Below are positions 15,293 through 23,249 of a DNA stretch of 34,464 bases, in pieces. The stretch comes from Candidatus Woesearchaeota archaeon (GTDB taxonomy: Archaea; Nanobdellota; Nanobdellia; SCGC-AAA011-G17; JACPNG01): the NCBI GenBank assembly GCA_016203135.1, contig JACQNI010000046.1:1-34464 (forward strand), written 5' to 3'. The position numbers and the translations under genes are program-made. The notes below the pieces were generated by a model, which saw only the letters and a list, made by a program, of their open reading frames with translations, did no database searches and was not told where the DNA came from. Positions within the stretch are counted from its first letter, which is position 1; each line of letters starts with the position of its first letter.

Positions 15293-15686
15293 TGGTAGCG
15301 GTAGTGTGAGGGTAATAAATGTAACAAGAAAACAAAGCAATATTCATTTATATGATTTAAATAAATTGCCTGCCATCGTTTATGCAAAGTTAAATAAGAA
15401 TGAGTTTAAATTGTTTACAAAAGGAACCATAAAATATCTATTGTCCCATGATTCTCGTAGGGCTGCAAACAGTTTTAACTATTTGGTTAGCTTGACCTTA
15501 GGCATAGAGCAAGATGTAGAGAAAAAACTAAACAAACAACTTCATTCATTAAAGAGAGAATATCTAGACGATTTGATCAAATACAATACAAACGGAAATT
15601 CTTCTTTAAATAGACATGCAGATTATAGATCCAAAATTCAGAAATTATCAGAGAAGTTTGAGGAGGTATACGATCAGTATTTTTAG
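15285..15686 (+). CDS. Hypothetical protein, 133 aa, in the metK operon
   Basis: Not recognised. GTG 15285 is chosen because GGGGGTGG (15272-15279) lies 5 nt before it; GTG 15276 and GTG 15306 are alternatives. It overlaps the metK 3' end by 8 nt. The protein is helical and charged after about residue 20, with LYDLNKLPAIVYAKLNKNEFKLF, LSHDSRRAANSFNYLVSLTLG and a C-terminal coiled coil. No membrane segment. It follows metK with translational coupling. Confidence 0.5.
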   Translation: MCNGSGSVRVINVTRKQSNIHLYDLNKLPAIVYAKLNKNEFKLFTKGTIKYLLSHDSRRAANSFNYLVSLTLGIEQDVEKKLNKQLHSLKREYLDDLIKYNTNGNSSLNRHADYRSKIQKLSEKFEEVYDQYF

Positions 15687-15733
15687 TTTAACAAGTATGT
15701 TGAAGAAAATAAAAATATAGTGGGGGAATAAAT

Positions 15734-16594
15734 ATGATGCAAACGTTAGAAGTAATAGGAAATTTTGAAGGAACTTTAGTAAAGTTTTCTGAAGTAAGCG
15801 AGGAAAATAAGAAACAAGAGATTTTAAGTAAGATAGAACAGATAAATGGATTAAATCCAAATGTTTATGAAAGAGTAAGACTTAAAACATATCTAAAAAA
15901 GCGCGCAAGTATCTTGCAAACTCTTGCTGATGATTACCTGACAGCAGAGATTTCTAGCAGATTCCCATTAATCAATGATGGATTATTTGCTTTAAGAAGA
16001 AGTTTATATATAGAGAATACAAGAAATGGATATCAGATTCTGGAAGATATTACAGCATTAGAGGATGTTCCTGCAATTAGTAAAAAACATGAGAGTTTAA
16101 ACAATGTAGAGCGTATCGAAGTGCCTTTATTTGCATATACATCTCTTGACGACGAAAGAGAAGAACACAAGACTTTGCTTGGAAAGATAACAATCGATAG
16201 AAGAAAAATTCGTGATATGGACTATGAAAACACTTATGAAAAGAATTTATGGATAACAGCAAACTTACCTGGTGAAAATCTTGATGGAATGCTAAGAAAA
16301 GCTAGATATGAAGCATTAGGAGAGTATTTTAGTATCTTAGGAAAAGCTATGAAACTGCCAGTAGTTGGTGATATACTTTCTCAGGAAATTGACCTTATGC
16401 CAGATATAGGAGCAATCTGGATTCCAACAGCAGACTCTTTGGATTTAAGGGTAACAGAGCATTTAGTGCATAGGGAATATATCGATCCTGCTATGATTTT
16501 GAGTGCTAGGGACAAAAAATATTTGATAACTACATGGAATGTAAAAGACGAAGAACCATTCGAACATTATCTTAGAGAGTTTACATCGGAATAA
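15734..16594 (+). CDS. Hypothetical protein, 286 aa, in the metK operon
   Basis: Not recognised; the longest unknown of the cluster. A strong GGGGG (15722-15726) lies 7 nt before ATG 15734. The N-terminal third is helical (VSEENKKQEILSKIEQIN, RVRLKTYLKKRASILQTLADDYL), the middle has IEVPLFAYTSLDDEREEHKTLLGKITIDRRKIRD, and the C-terminal part has YFSILGKAMKLPVVGDILS and DIGAIWIPTADSLDLRVTEHLVHREYIDP. It is soluble and of mixed alpha/beta composition with no catalytic motif that I can name. It ends 3 bases before the next gene. Confidence 0.6.
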   Translation: MMQTLEVIGNFEGTLVKFSEVSEENKKQEILSKIEQINGLNPNVYERVRLKTYLKKRASILQTLADDYLTAEISSRFPLINDGLFALRRSLYIENTRNGYQILEDITALEDVPAISKKHESLNNVERIEVPLFAYTSLDDEREEHKTLLGKITIDRRKIRDMDYENTYEKNLWITANLPGENLDGMLRKARYEALGEYFSILGKAMKLPVVGDILSQEIDLMPDIGAIWIPTADSLDLRVTEHLVHREYIDPAMILSARDKKYLITTWNVKDEEPFEHYLREFTSE

Positions 16595-16597
16595 AAA

Positions 16598-16936
16598 ATG
16601 GAAGATAAAGAACACTTTACAAAAAAAGAATTGGAAGATTTGCTTAGAGAACAAAAGGAAGAGATAATATCAGAAATAGGAGATGAATTAGAAAAAGTAA
16701 GGCAATACGCATCATTCTCAGCAATGCTTGGACCTCTTGCAATGTTTTTTCCTAGATCCAATGTTGCAAAAGTAAGGTTTATTAGTAATAAAGAGAATGA
16801 AATAAAAGGTTTTGGTACTTTATGTAAAAGTGGTTATGCTATAGATTCTTATGGTAATGGTGTATATGGTCTTACTTCAGAAAAACAATTGAAATTATTG
16901 GATAAGTTAAAGATACCTTATAAATTAGTGGATTAA
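16598..16936 (+). CDS. Hypothetical protein, 112 aa, in the metK operon
   Basis: Not recognised. An acidic coiled-coil-like N-terminus (KKELEDLLREQKEEIISEIGDELEKVRQY), a short hydrophobic stretch (SFSAMLGPLAMFF), then a beta-rich C-terminus (VRFISNKENEIKGFGTLCKSGYAIDSYGNGVYGLTSEKQLKLLDKLKIPY). It could be membrane-associated through the hydrophobic stretch, but that stretch is short. The stop is followed after one base by the 28-aa ORF. Confidence 0.55.
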   Translation: MEDKEHFTKKELEDLLREQKEEIISEIGDELEKVRQYASFSAMLGPLAMFFPRSNVAKVRFISNKENEIKGFGTLCKSGYAIDSYGNGVYGLTSEKQLKLLDKLKIPYKLVD

Positions 16937-16937
16937 A

Positions 16938-17024
16938 ATGGGATTCAAAGAATATATTTTTATGGACAGACTAATTAGAAACTATATTGGACCAATTACA
17001 AATAAAATTGAAAAACTTGAATAA
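16938..17024 (+). CDS. Tiny ORF, 28 aa, last of the metK operon
   Basis: MGFKEYIFMDRLIRNYIGPI... ends in KIEKLE. It begins one base after the previous stop (TAA-A-ATG) and ends one base from the convergent ATPase gene. The spacing matches the tight packing of real genes here, but there is no independent evidence of translation. It could also be the remnant of a longer protein. Confidence 0.4.
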   Translation: MGFKEYIFMDRLIRNYIGPITNKIEKLE

Positions 17025-17025
17025 G

Positions 17026-17730
17026 TTACTTTAGTACAGCTTCAACATGCTCTTTGGTTACCTTCTCATAACCCCTATCAAAAGCATGTTTAAATACAAG
17101 TTCAGAATTTTTCAATAATCGTCTAGGATTTTCATCAGACTTAGAAAAAATTAATTTTATCGTCTCATCATCAATAATGTCTACATCTCCAATTCTTTTT
17201 CTTATAATACTTACTGAATCTTCAGGGTTTAATTTGTTAAGTTTTATCACATTGCCATCAACAAGCTTCTTCAAGCCGTCAGACATTTTTATGGAAAAAA
17301 AATCATGGCTGACTAAAACAATTGCCCTAAAATAATGATCATTATAATAATAAGCCAAATTCTCAGAGTCTTTTTCATTCATGTATTGAGATTCATCCAA
17401 AAGCAATATCATGTCTTTTGGCTTTATATTAAACATCCTTCCAAAGAATCCATACCTTCCCTTCAAAATTTCTTCTAAATCAATCTCATCTTCTTTCCTG
17501 TTGCAGCTATAATAAACAACCCGTTTTTTCCCTCCAAACTGCCGTATTATTTTTTTTAGAATAGTAGTTTTTCCCTTTCCATAAGCCCCTTCTATAAATA
17601 AAACCTCTCCGTTGTTTATTTTATCCATTATATCTTGCACATTATACCCAAACAGCTCATCGCTAAAAGCAGCAGGCTTTATGCTAAAAGGATTATTGTA
17701 AAAACCCAATTTTTTAAACCAAATTTCCAT
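17026..17730 (-). CDS. AAA ATPase, ExeA/Cdc6-like, first paralogue
   Basis: P-loop ATPase of 234 aa starting with WFKKLGFYNNPFSIKP, a lead-in also seen in ExeA-like ATPases. Walker A is GAYGKGKT (48-55) and Walker B is ILLLDESQ (Asp112, Glu113); a sensor-like LVSHD and a C-terminal winged-helix-like part (ENPRRLLKNSELVFKHAFDRG, TKEHVEAVLK) follow. It is a paralogue of the gene immediately upstream (GRYGFFGRMFNIKPKDMILLLDE versus DKYGFWGRIFNKMPKDMILLMDE). The stop of that gene is one base before this ATG, so the two are coupled and could form a heteromer. Function unknown. Confidence 0.8.
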   Translation of the reverse strand: MEIWFKKLGFYNNPFSIKPAAFSDELFGYNVQDIMDKINNGEVLFIEGAYGKGKTTILKKIIRQFGGKKRVVYYSCNRKEDEIDLEEILKGRYGFFGRMFNIKPKDMILLLDESQYMNEKDSENLAYYYNDHYFRAIVLVSHDFFSIKMSDGLKKLVDGNVIKLNKLNPEDSVSIIRKRIGDVDIIDDETIKLIFSKSDENPRRLLKNSELVFKHAFDRGYEKVTKEHVEAVLK

Positions 17731-17731
17731 T

Positions 17732-18601
17732 TTAATAGTAATTCTCAGCTACATCATCGTAGATTATTTTTATTTGCCCCTTTGGCTTTTCTTTTTCTTC
17801 TTTTTTTTCCAGTTTTTCTTTTTTTTTAATTTGTTTTTTTCCTTTAACCCTTTCTTCTTTCTTTTCAACGTCTAATTTCTCTTGCTTTTCTTCATGAACA
17901 ATCTTTTCTTTTTTCCCAATAACCCCTTCTATTATATCCTTATCTGCCTTTTCAAGTTTTCTTTCAACAACGATTTCTGCAATTTTCTCGCAATTTTCTA
18001 AAAACAGCTTTACATTCTTGTCAGAATGCTTAAATATCATTTTTATGTCTTCATTAGAAAATAATTCCAAATTTCCAAGCCTTGATTTTATTATTCTTAC
18101 AGCCTCATCATCCTTTAGCTCTTTTAATGTTATTATCTTTGCTACTCTCTCTTTTAAGCTTGGAGAAAAATTAGGGTTCTTTCTGTCTTTTGTTGTGAAA
18201 ATAATTGCCTTTATGTAGTTTTGATCATAAAAATATTTTATTCTTTCTAGGTTTTTCTCACTTAACTCTTCAACCTCATCCATAAGCAATATCATATCTT
18301 TAGGCATTTTATTAAAAATCCTTCCCCAGAAACCATATTTATCCATTAAAACATTTTCAATATTTGGGTTTTCTATTTTATTTCCATTGATATAAACAAC
18401 CCTTCCTTGCCCCCTGAATCTGTTAATAACTACATTCAACAATGATGTTTTTCCCCTTCCATCTTCACCTTCAATAACCACTATGTTTCCTGCATTTATG
18501 TTATACAGCAAATCCTCTATTATGTCATTATAGCTTATTAGCTCAGTACTAGAACTATCCTTAAATGGATTTTCTATAAAATTTAAGTCCTCAAACCACA
18601 T
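17732..18601 (-). CDS. AAA ATPase, ExeA/Cdc6-like, second paralogue with Lys/Glu-rich tail
   Basis: 289 aa. It begins MWFEDLNFIENPFKD, with Walker A GEDGRGKT (45-52) and Walker B LLMDE (Asp108, Glu109). From about residue 220 a long Lys/Glu-rich, low-complexity tail follows (KEERVKGKKQIKKKEKLEKK), ending in the distinct IKIIYDDVAENYY. The tail is absent from the first paralogue, and its conserved-looking end suggests a short peptide used for partner binding. It overlaps the upstream TM/TPR-like gene by 11 nt. Confidence 0.8.
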   Translation of the reverse strand: MWFEDLNFIENPFKDSSSTELISYNDIIEDLLYNINAGNIVVIEGEDGRGKTSLLNVVINRFRGQGRVVYINGNKIENPNIENVLMDKYGFWGRIFNKMPKDMILLMDEVEELSEKNLERIKYFYDQNYIKAIIFTTKDRKNPNFSPSLKERVAKIITLKELKDDEAVRIIKSRLGNLELFSNEDIKMIFKHSDKNVKLFLENCEKIAEIVVERKLEKADKDIIEGVIGKKEKIVHEEKQEKLDVEKKEERVKGKKQIKKKEKLEKKEEKEKPKGQIKIIYDDVAENYY

Positions 18602-18818
18602 TTTCTAATTCCCTCGCCTTTTTTCTATAAACTTCAGCTTCATGATAATATTCATTGGCTAATTCTAAGTCTCCCTCATTATAGTATGACTCTCCAATAT
18701 GATGATATTTTCCAGCCTTTCTATAATATTTTTTAGGGGTTTTTCTGGTTAAAATATATAAAAATATTAAAATAATTATTATAGCTGCTATAATAGCCAA
18801 ATTTACTAAAAAAGCCAT
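18591..18818 (-). CDS. Small membrane protein with TPR-like helical pair, 75 aa
   Basis: One N-terminal membrane segment (about 3-25), then a basic RKTPKKYYRKAG stop-transfer and two amphipathic helices spaced like a single TPR repeat (AGKYHHIGESYYNEGDLELANEYYHEAEVYRKKARE). Membrane orientation would place the TPR part in the cytosol, where it could recruit the ATPases encoded next. It is the promoter-proximal gene of the ATPase operon. Confidence 0.65.
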   Translation of the reverse strand: MAFLVNLAIIAAIIIILIFLYILTRKTPKKYYRKAGKYHHIGESYYNEGDLELANEYYHEAEVYRKKARELENVV

Positions 18819-18838
18819 ATACTGCTGAAATAGTAGCG

Positions 18839-18847
18839 TTTTATAAG
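18839..18847. promoter_or_regulatory. Single central TATA box between divergent genes (ATPase operon and DoxX-like gene)
   Basis: TTTTATAAG read on plus is CTTATAAAA on minus. Its centre is 25 nt from minus ATG 18818 and 26 nt from plus ATG 18869. The gap between the two genes is only 50 bp and I see no second TATA box. Confidence 0.5.
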
Positions 18848-18868
18848 TTTTTTTGTTATCTAAAATAT

Positions 18869-19348
18869 ATGAAAGTAAACTACATCTTGGGCTTTTTAAG
18901 AATAAGTCTTGGTTTTATTTTCCTATGGGCTTTTTTAGATAAGCTTTTTGGCTTGAATTTTTTAACCCCAACAGACAAGTCCTGGCTTTTGGGTGTTTCA
19001 CCAACATTTGGCTTTCTAAGCAACTCTCAAGGCCCTTTTAGTGGCTTTTACAAGGCAATAGCAGGCAATATCCTTGTAGATTGGCTATTTATGCTTGGTT
19101 TGTTATTGATAGGTCTAGCCTTGATTTTAGGCATTTTTATGAAAATAGCAAGCTATAGTGGATCTTTAATGCTGATCTTGATTTATCTAGCTTCTTTGCC
19201 ATTAGTACATAATCCAATTATTGATGAACATATAATCTATATCTTAATTCTAATATTGCTTCCATATCTTAAATCTGGGCATTATCTTGGTTTTGGAAGG
19301 TTATGGTCTAGAACAAGCTTTGTAAGAAAATATAACTTCTTAGAGTAA
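18869..19348 (+). CDS. DoxX-like four-helix membrane protein
   Basis: 159 aa with membrane segments at about 5-24, 72-92, 95-112 and 118-136. LRISLGFIFLWAFLDKLFGLNFLT at the N-terminus is the DoxX/DoxD-family opening (RxxLGxxFLxxGxxKL type). DoxX proteins are linked to quinone, thiosulfate or thiol redox processes, but roles vary; none is shown by its neighbours here. A shared TATA box with the divergent ATPase operon predicts a leaderless transcript. Confidence 0.75.
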   Translation: MKVNYILGFLRISLGFIFLWAFLDKLFGLNFLTPTDKSWLLGVSPTFGFLSNSQGPFSGFYKAIAGNILVDWLFMLGLLLIGLALILGIFMKIASYSGSLMLILIYLASLPLVHNPIIDEHIIYILILILLPYLKSGHYLGFGRLWSRTSFVRKYNFLE

Positions 19349-19350
19349 GC

Positions 19351-19361
19351 TTTTTTAATAA
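19351..19361 (+). promoter_or_regulatory. TATA-like box of the M32 carboxypeptidase gene
   Basis: TTTTTTAATAA is centred 24 nt before ATG 19380. Confidence 0.4.
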
Positions 19362-19379
19362 CCTATTTTTAATATAAGC

Positions 19380-20867
19380 ATGAAAAAAGATTTAGACTTG
19401 GTAAATAACTATCAAAAGGAGATGGTATTACTTGGAAGATCTTTAGCTTTGCTTAGTTGGGATCAAGAAACTAATATGCCAAAAAAAGGACTTAAATCAA
19501 GGTCTGAAACAATCGCATTTCTTAGCGGATTAGCTCATGAAAAGTTTACTTCAAATGAGTTTTATAATGCTGTTAAAAGACTTAAAAAAGAAAAGCTCTC
19601 AGAAGATAATAATATAATGATAAATAAGCTCTATAAAGAGATAGAAAAATCAAGAAAATTACCTAAAGAGTTTGTTTTAGAATTAGCAAAAACTACTTCT
19701 TTGGCTTTAGAAGCCTGGAAAGAAGCAAGAAACAAAAAAGATTTCAAGATATTCCAGCCACATTTAGAAAAAATAGTTGCTTTAAAAATAAAGCAAGCAA
19801 AATACCTTAATTTACCAGGGCATATATACAATAGCTTGCTTGATTCTTTTGAAGAAGGTATGACTGTTGAAAAGTTAAAACCAGCTTTTGAAAACTTAAA
19901 GAAAAGGTTAATCATATTAAGTAAAAAAATAAGATCTACATCAACATATAAAAAACAAAACCTTAAACTTCTTAAAGGAGAATTTCCTAAGGAAATTCAG
20001 TTAGAACTCTCAAACGATGTAGTTAAAAGAATTGGTTTAAATGAAGAAAATTCTAGAATTGATTTTTCAGAACACCCATTCTCAACAAAAATAGGTTTGG
20101 ATGACGTTAGAATAACAACCAATATTAGGTCTAGCCCAATGTTCTCTTTCGGATCTTCAATGCACGAAGCTGGCCATTCATTATATGAATTAAGATTGCC
20201 AATAGAACACGAATATGATATCCTTGGTGATGCTCCAAGCCATGGTCTGCACGAATCTCAATCAAGATTCTGGGAAAACATGATTGGCAGGAGCAAACCA
20301 TTCTGGAAATATTATTTTCCCATATTTAAGAAAAAATTCAGGATTAATGGAAACTTAGATGAATGGTATAAAGAGGTTAATGAAGTAAAACCAGGATTGA
20401 TAAGGATTGAAGGTGACGAAGTCCATTACTTTTTCCACATTATTCTTAGATTTGAGATAGAGCTTGGATTAATAGAAGGAGCAATAAAAGTAAAAGATTT
20501 ACCAAAAATATGGAATCAAAAAATGAAAGAACTTCTTGATGTTGTTCCAAAGGATAATAAGGAAGGGGTTTTGCAGGATATGCATTGGTCTAGCGGAGCT
20601 TTTGGTTATTTTCCTACTTATGCCATAGGAACAATTTATGCTTCACAATTATATAATGCATTAAAAAAACAAAATCCAGACATAGAAAAAGATATAGAAA
20701 ATGGAGACTATTCAAAAATAAGAGCTTGGCTCGCAAAAAACATTCATAAACCAGGTTCTAAAATGCTTGCAGAGGAGATAATTAAAAAAGCATGTGGAGA
20801 AGGCTTAAATTCAGATATATATGTAAGTTATCTAACAAAAAAATATTCTGAAATTTATAAATTTTAA
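19380..20867 (+). CDS. M32-family metallocarboxypeptidase
   Basis: Zinc carboxypeptidase, 495 aa, which removes C-terminal residues from peptides with broad specificity. Zinc site HEAGH (His262, Glu263, His266) with the third-ligand motif HESQSRFWE (His291, Glu292); the family motif DVRITTNIRSSPMFSFGSSMHEAGH is intact. The N-terminus (SLALLSWDQETNMPKKGLKSRSE) is also typical. Length is normal. It is followed after 40 bases by an M18 aminopeptidase, so the two may together finish cytosolic peptide breakdown. Confidence 0.95.
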   Translation: MKKDLDLVNNYQKEMVLLGRSLALLSWDQETNMPKKGLKSRSETIAFLSGLAHEKFTSNEFYNAVKRLKKEKLSEDNNIMINKLYKEIEKSRKLPKEFVLELAKTTSLALEAWKEARNKKDFKIFQPHLEKIVALKIKQAKYLNLPGHIYNSLLDSFEEGMTVEKLKPAFENLKKRLIILSKKIRSTSTYKKQNLKLLKGEFPKEIQLELSNDVVKRIGLNEENSRIDFSEHPFSTKIGLDDVRITTNIRSSPMFSFGSSMHEAGHSLYELRLPIEHEYDILGDAPSHGLHESQSRFWENMIGRSKPFWKYYFPIFKKKFRINGNLDEWYKEVNEVKPGLIRIEGDEVHYFFHIILRFEIELGLIEGAIKVKDLPKIWNQKMKELLDVVPKDNKEGVLQDMHWSSGAFGYFPTYAIGTIYASQLYNALKKQNPDIEKDIENGDYSKIRAWLAKNIHKPGSKMLAEEIIKKACGEGLNSDIYVSYLTKKYSEIYKF

Positions 20868-20879
20868 ATATAGAAAACA

Positions 20880-20888
20880 TTATAAATA
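20880..20888 (+). promoter_or_regulatory. TATA box of the M18 aminopeptidase gene
   Basis: TTATAAATA is centred 24 nt before ATG 20908. Confidence 0.45.
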
Positions 20889-20907
20889 AAAAACTTATAT
20901 TTAGATT

Positions 20908-22281
20908 ATGGATAAAAGTTCAACAAAAAATTTTCTTGAAAGAGAATCTGCCTGGTTAAAGCTTGACAATAATAAAATCTTTAATTTTTGCGAAGATTAT
21001 AAGACTTTCATAAGTGAAAATAAAATAGAAAGGGAAGTTGCTGATTATATTGTATCAATTCTAAAGAAAAAAGGTTTCAATGATATTGCACATTTTTCTA
21101 GTTTAAAATCAGGAGATAAGATATATAAAACCCTCAGAGGAAAAGGAGTTATTGCTGCAACCATAGGCAAAGATAGTTCTAAATCTCATATTTTGGGCAG
21201 CCATATAGATAGTCCAAGATTGGACCTTAAACCTTATCCATTAGTTGAAGATTCAGAGATCGCTTTTATGAAGACACATTACTATGGAGGTATTAAAAAA
21301 TATCAATGGGTTAATGTTCCATTAGCATTACATGGGGTTGTAATAACCAAATCTGGTAAGAAGATTACTTTAAAAATAGGGGAGAATGATAAAGATCCTA
21401 TTTTCATAATTCCAGATCTTTTGCTTCATCTTGCAAAAAAACAATTAGAAAAAATAGGATCAGAACTAATAGAAGGTGAGCAGCTTAATTTGCTCGTAGG
21501 AAGCATTCCAGTTAAAGATAAAAAAATAAAAGAAAGAATAAAGTCAGAAGTTTTAAACAAACTTAACAAAGAATATGGGATAACAGAAGAAGATTTTTTG
21601 GTAGCTGAAATAGAAGTGGTTCCTAGCGCAAAAGCAAGAGATGTTGGTTTTGATAAAAGCTTGATAGCTGCATACGGACAAGACGATAAAGTGTGTGTTT
21701 TTACAACCTTAATGGCTTTTATTGAAGCAGCTAAACCAAGGCAGACTACAATAAGCATGTTTTTTGACAAAGAAGAAATAGGGAGTGTAGGAAATACAGG
21801 TGCTCACTCCTTTGCTTTGTTAAACTTTGCAAAGGAAATTTTAGAACTTTCAAATTCAAAAATATCTGCTGAAAAATTCTTAGAAAATTCAAATTCTATA
21901 AGTGCAGATGTAACAGCTTCTATGGATCCAAATTTTAAAGAGGTTTTCGATCCAAACAACTCATCATTTATAGGCAAAGGCGTTGTAATTGAAAAATACG
22001 GTGGTAGTTTTGGGAAATATTCTTCTAATGATGCTTCTGCAGAATATGTACATTTCTTAAGGGACATCTTAAGCAATAAAAGAATACCATGGCAATCAGG
22101 AGAAGCTGGAAAAATAGATGTTGGCGGAGGCGGAACAATAGCTTTATTCATGTCAAGACACGGAATGAATTGTGTTGACGCCGGTCCTGGACTATTGGCA
22201 ATGCACGCCCCAATGGAAATATCTTCAAAAGTAGATATTTACTCTTCATATCTTTTCTACAAAGCTTTTTTAGAATATTAA
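20908..22281 (+). CDS. M18-family aminopeptidase
   Basis: Zinc aminopeptidase, 457 aa, related to aspartyl aminopeptidase. Metal ligands are visible in GSHIDSPRLDLKP (His99, Asp101), then the AYGQDDKVCVF segment and FFDKEEIGSVGNTGAHS; the C-terminal part has NDASAEY and a His in LLAMHAPMEISSKVD. Family members build large dodecameric shells and remove acidic or other N-terminal residues. It is next to the M32 gene and facing the EamA transporter gene; stop codons overlap within TTAA. Confidence 0.92.
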   Translation: MDKSSTKNFLERESAWLKLDNNKIFNFCEDYKTFISENKIEREVADYIVSILKKKGFNDIAHFSSLKSGDKIYKTLRGKGVIAATIGKDSSKSHILGSHIDSPRLDLKPYPLVEDSEIAFMKTHYYGGIKKYQWVNVPLALHGVVITKSGKKITLKIGENDKDPIFIIPDLLLHLAKKQLEKIGSELIEGEQLNLLVGSIPVKDKKIKERIKSEVLNKLNKEYGITEEDFLVAEIEVVPSAKARDVGFDKSLIAAYGQDDKVCVFTTLMAFIEAAKPRQTTISMFFDKEEIGSVGNTGAHSFALLNFAKEILELSNSKISAEKFLENSNSISADVTASMDPNFKEVFDPNNSSFIGKGVVIEKYGGSFGKYSSNDASAEYVHFLRDILSNKRIPWQSGEAGKIDVGGGGTIALFMSRHGMNCVDAGPGLLAMHAPMEISSKVDIYSSYLFYKAFLEY

Positions 22282-23156
22282 CCAATAACTAAATATCCCC
22301 CAATCAACATAATAATTAATGCTATTGATTTTAAGAATAACTTATGTTCATGAAACAATTCCCCCCCAATTATGGTTGAAAACAATGCGTTTATCTTTAA
22401 TATCGGATATACCAGGCTTATTAATTGAATTGAAACAGCTTTATAAAAAAATAATGTTCCTGTAATCCCAAGCATAGAAGTTAGTAAAAACCACTTGAAA
22501 TTCATTTTAAGACTTTCCATTATCCCTGGAAAACCCTTATAAAATATATTTACTAGTATAAGGAAATTTAACATGCTAAACAGCAAAATAAAAAAGAGAT
22601 AAGTTATTATGTCAATGTTTGCTGCTTTGTTGCTTAAGATGTATCTGTCTAGTGTTACAGAAACAGCAAGTAGCAATAATGCTAAAAAAATATAATGTAT
22701 ATATCTTGACTTAATTATCTTTCTAAAAGGCTCTTTTAAATCAGATATTTTATGGTCTGTTTCTATGATGTAAGATCCAGCTATTATAAGCAAGATTCCA
22801 AATATTGACTTGTTCGTTAAGCTTTCTTTAAGAAAAATCCATGAAATAATTGCAACTAGTGCAGGCCCTAAGCCCAACAAAGGGATAGCCGTCGATATTT
22901 CCAAATGTCTTAAAGCCTTTGCAATATACCACGATGCAAATGTTGAGCATAAAGAGACAATATAAATGTAAATAAAAACAGCTAATTCTAAATCAAAATT
23001 AACCTTTCCAACAAAGAATAATATTATTAAAAAATCTAGGATTGAAATTGAGGTTATGCTCACTAAGGCATGCTCACTCTTCAATGTTTTCTTTTCAACT
23101 ACCAAAGCCAACCCGCTAAATAAGGCTGCCAGTAAAGCAAATAAGTACCATTGAAT
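22278..23156 (-). CDS. EamA/DMT-family membrane transporter with broken or non-ATG start
   Basis: Ten-helix DMT superfamily transporter, with two internally repeated EamA halves (first half ends near LLIIAGSYIIET; second near LIIMLIGGYLVIG). The open frame extends upstream of the only in-frame TTG (23111) through IQWYLFALLAALFSG, which is clearly the first half of membrane helix 1. The extension begins at an ATT (23154-23156), preceded 4 nt upstream by GGTGAT, and directly after an in-frame TGA. An ATG at 23160 is out of frame by one base: removing one A would give ATG-ATT-CAA-TGG. The gene either starts at ATT or has a frameshift at its start. Substrate unknown. Confidence 0.75.
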   Translation of the reverse strand: MQWYLFALLAALFSGLALVVEKKTLKSEHALVSITSISILDFLIILFFVGKVNFDLELAVFIYIYIVSLCSTFASWYIAKALRHLEISTAIPLLGLGPALVAIISWIFLKESLTNKSIFGILLIIAGSYIIETDHKISDLKEPFRKIIKSRYIHYIFLALLLLAVSVTLDRYILSNKAANIDIITYLFFILLFSMLNFLILVNIFYKGFPGIMESLKMNFKWFLLTSMLGITGTLFFYKAVSIQLISLVYPILKINALFSTIIGGELFHEHKLFLKSIALIIMLIGGYLVIG

Positions 23157-23180
23157 TCATATCACCCATTTTATATTAGG

Positions 23181-23190
23181 ATATAAAAAC
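23181..23190 (-). promoter_or_regulatory. TATA box of the EamA gene
   Basis: On the minus strand GTTTTTATAT is centred about 25 nt before the A of ATG 23160, the out-of-frame start. Confidence 0.45.
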
Positions 23191-23221
23191 CATTTAAATT
23201 GGTTTTGGTTTTTAGAAAGAA

Positions 23222-23230
23222 TTAAATAAA
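23222..23230 (+). promoter_or_regulatory. TATA box of the tRNA-Arg gene
   Basis: TTAAATAAA is centred 24 nt before the tRNA 5' end at 23250. Confidence 0.5.
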
Positions 23231-23249
23231 ATCCATTTCCAATAATCTT

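Noticed and set aside
17760-17910. Lys/Glu-rich stretch of the second ATPase as a frameshift artefact
   Set aside because: The frame continues cleanly into a distinct, non-repetitive end, and codon use stays in frame, so it is probably a real disordered tail.
21426-21770. Antisense open frame of 114 aa within the M18 gene
   Set aside because: It lies entirely within a well-supported gene, has no promoter and looks like a composition shadow.
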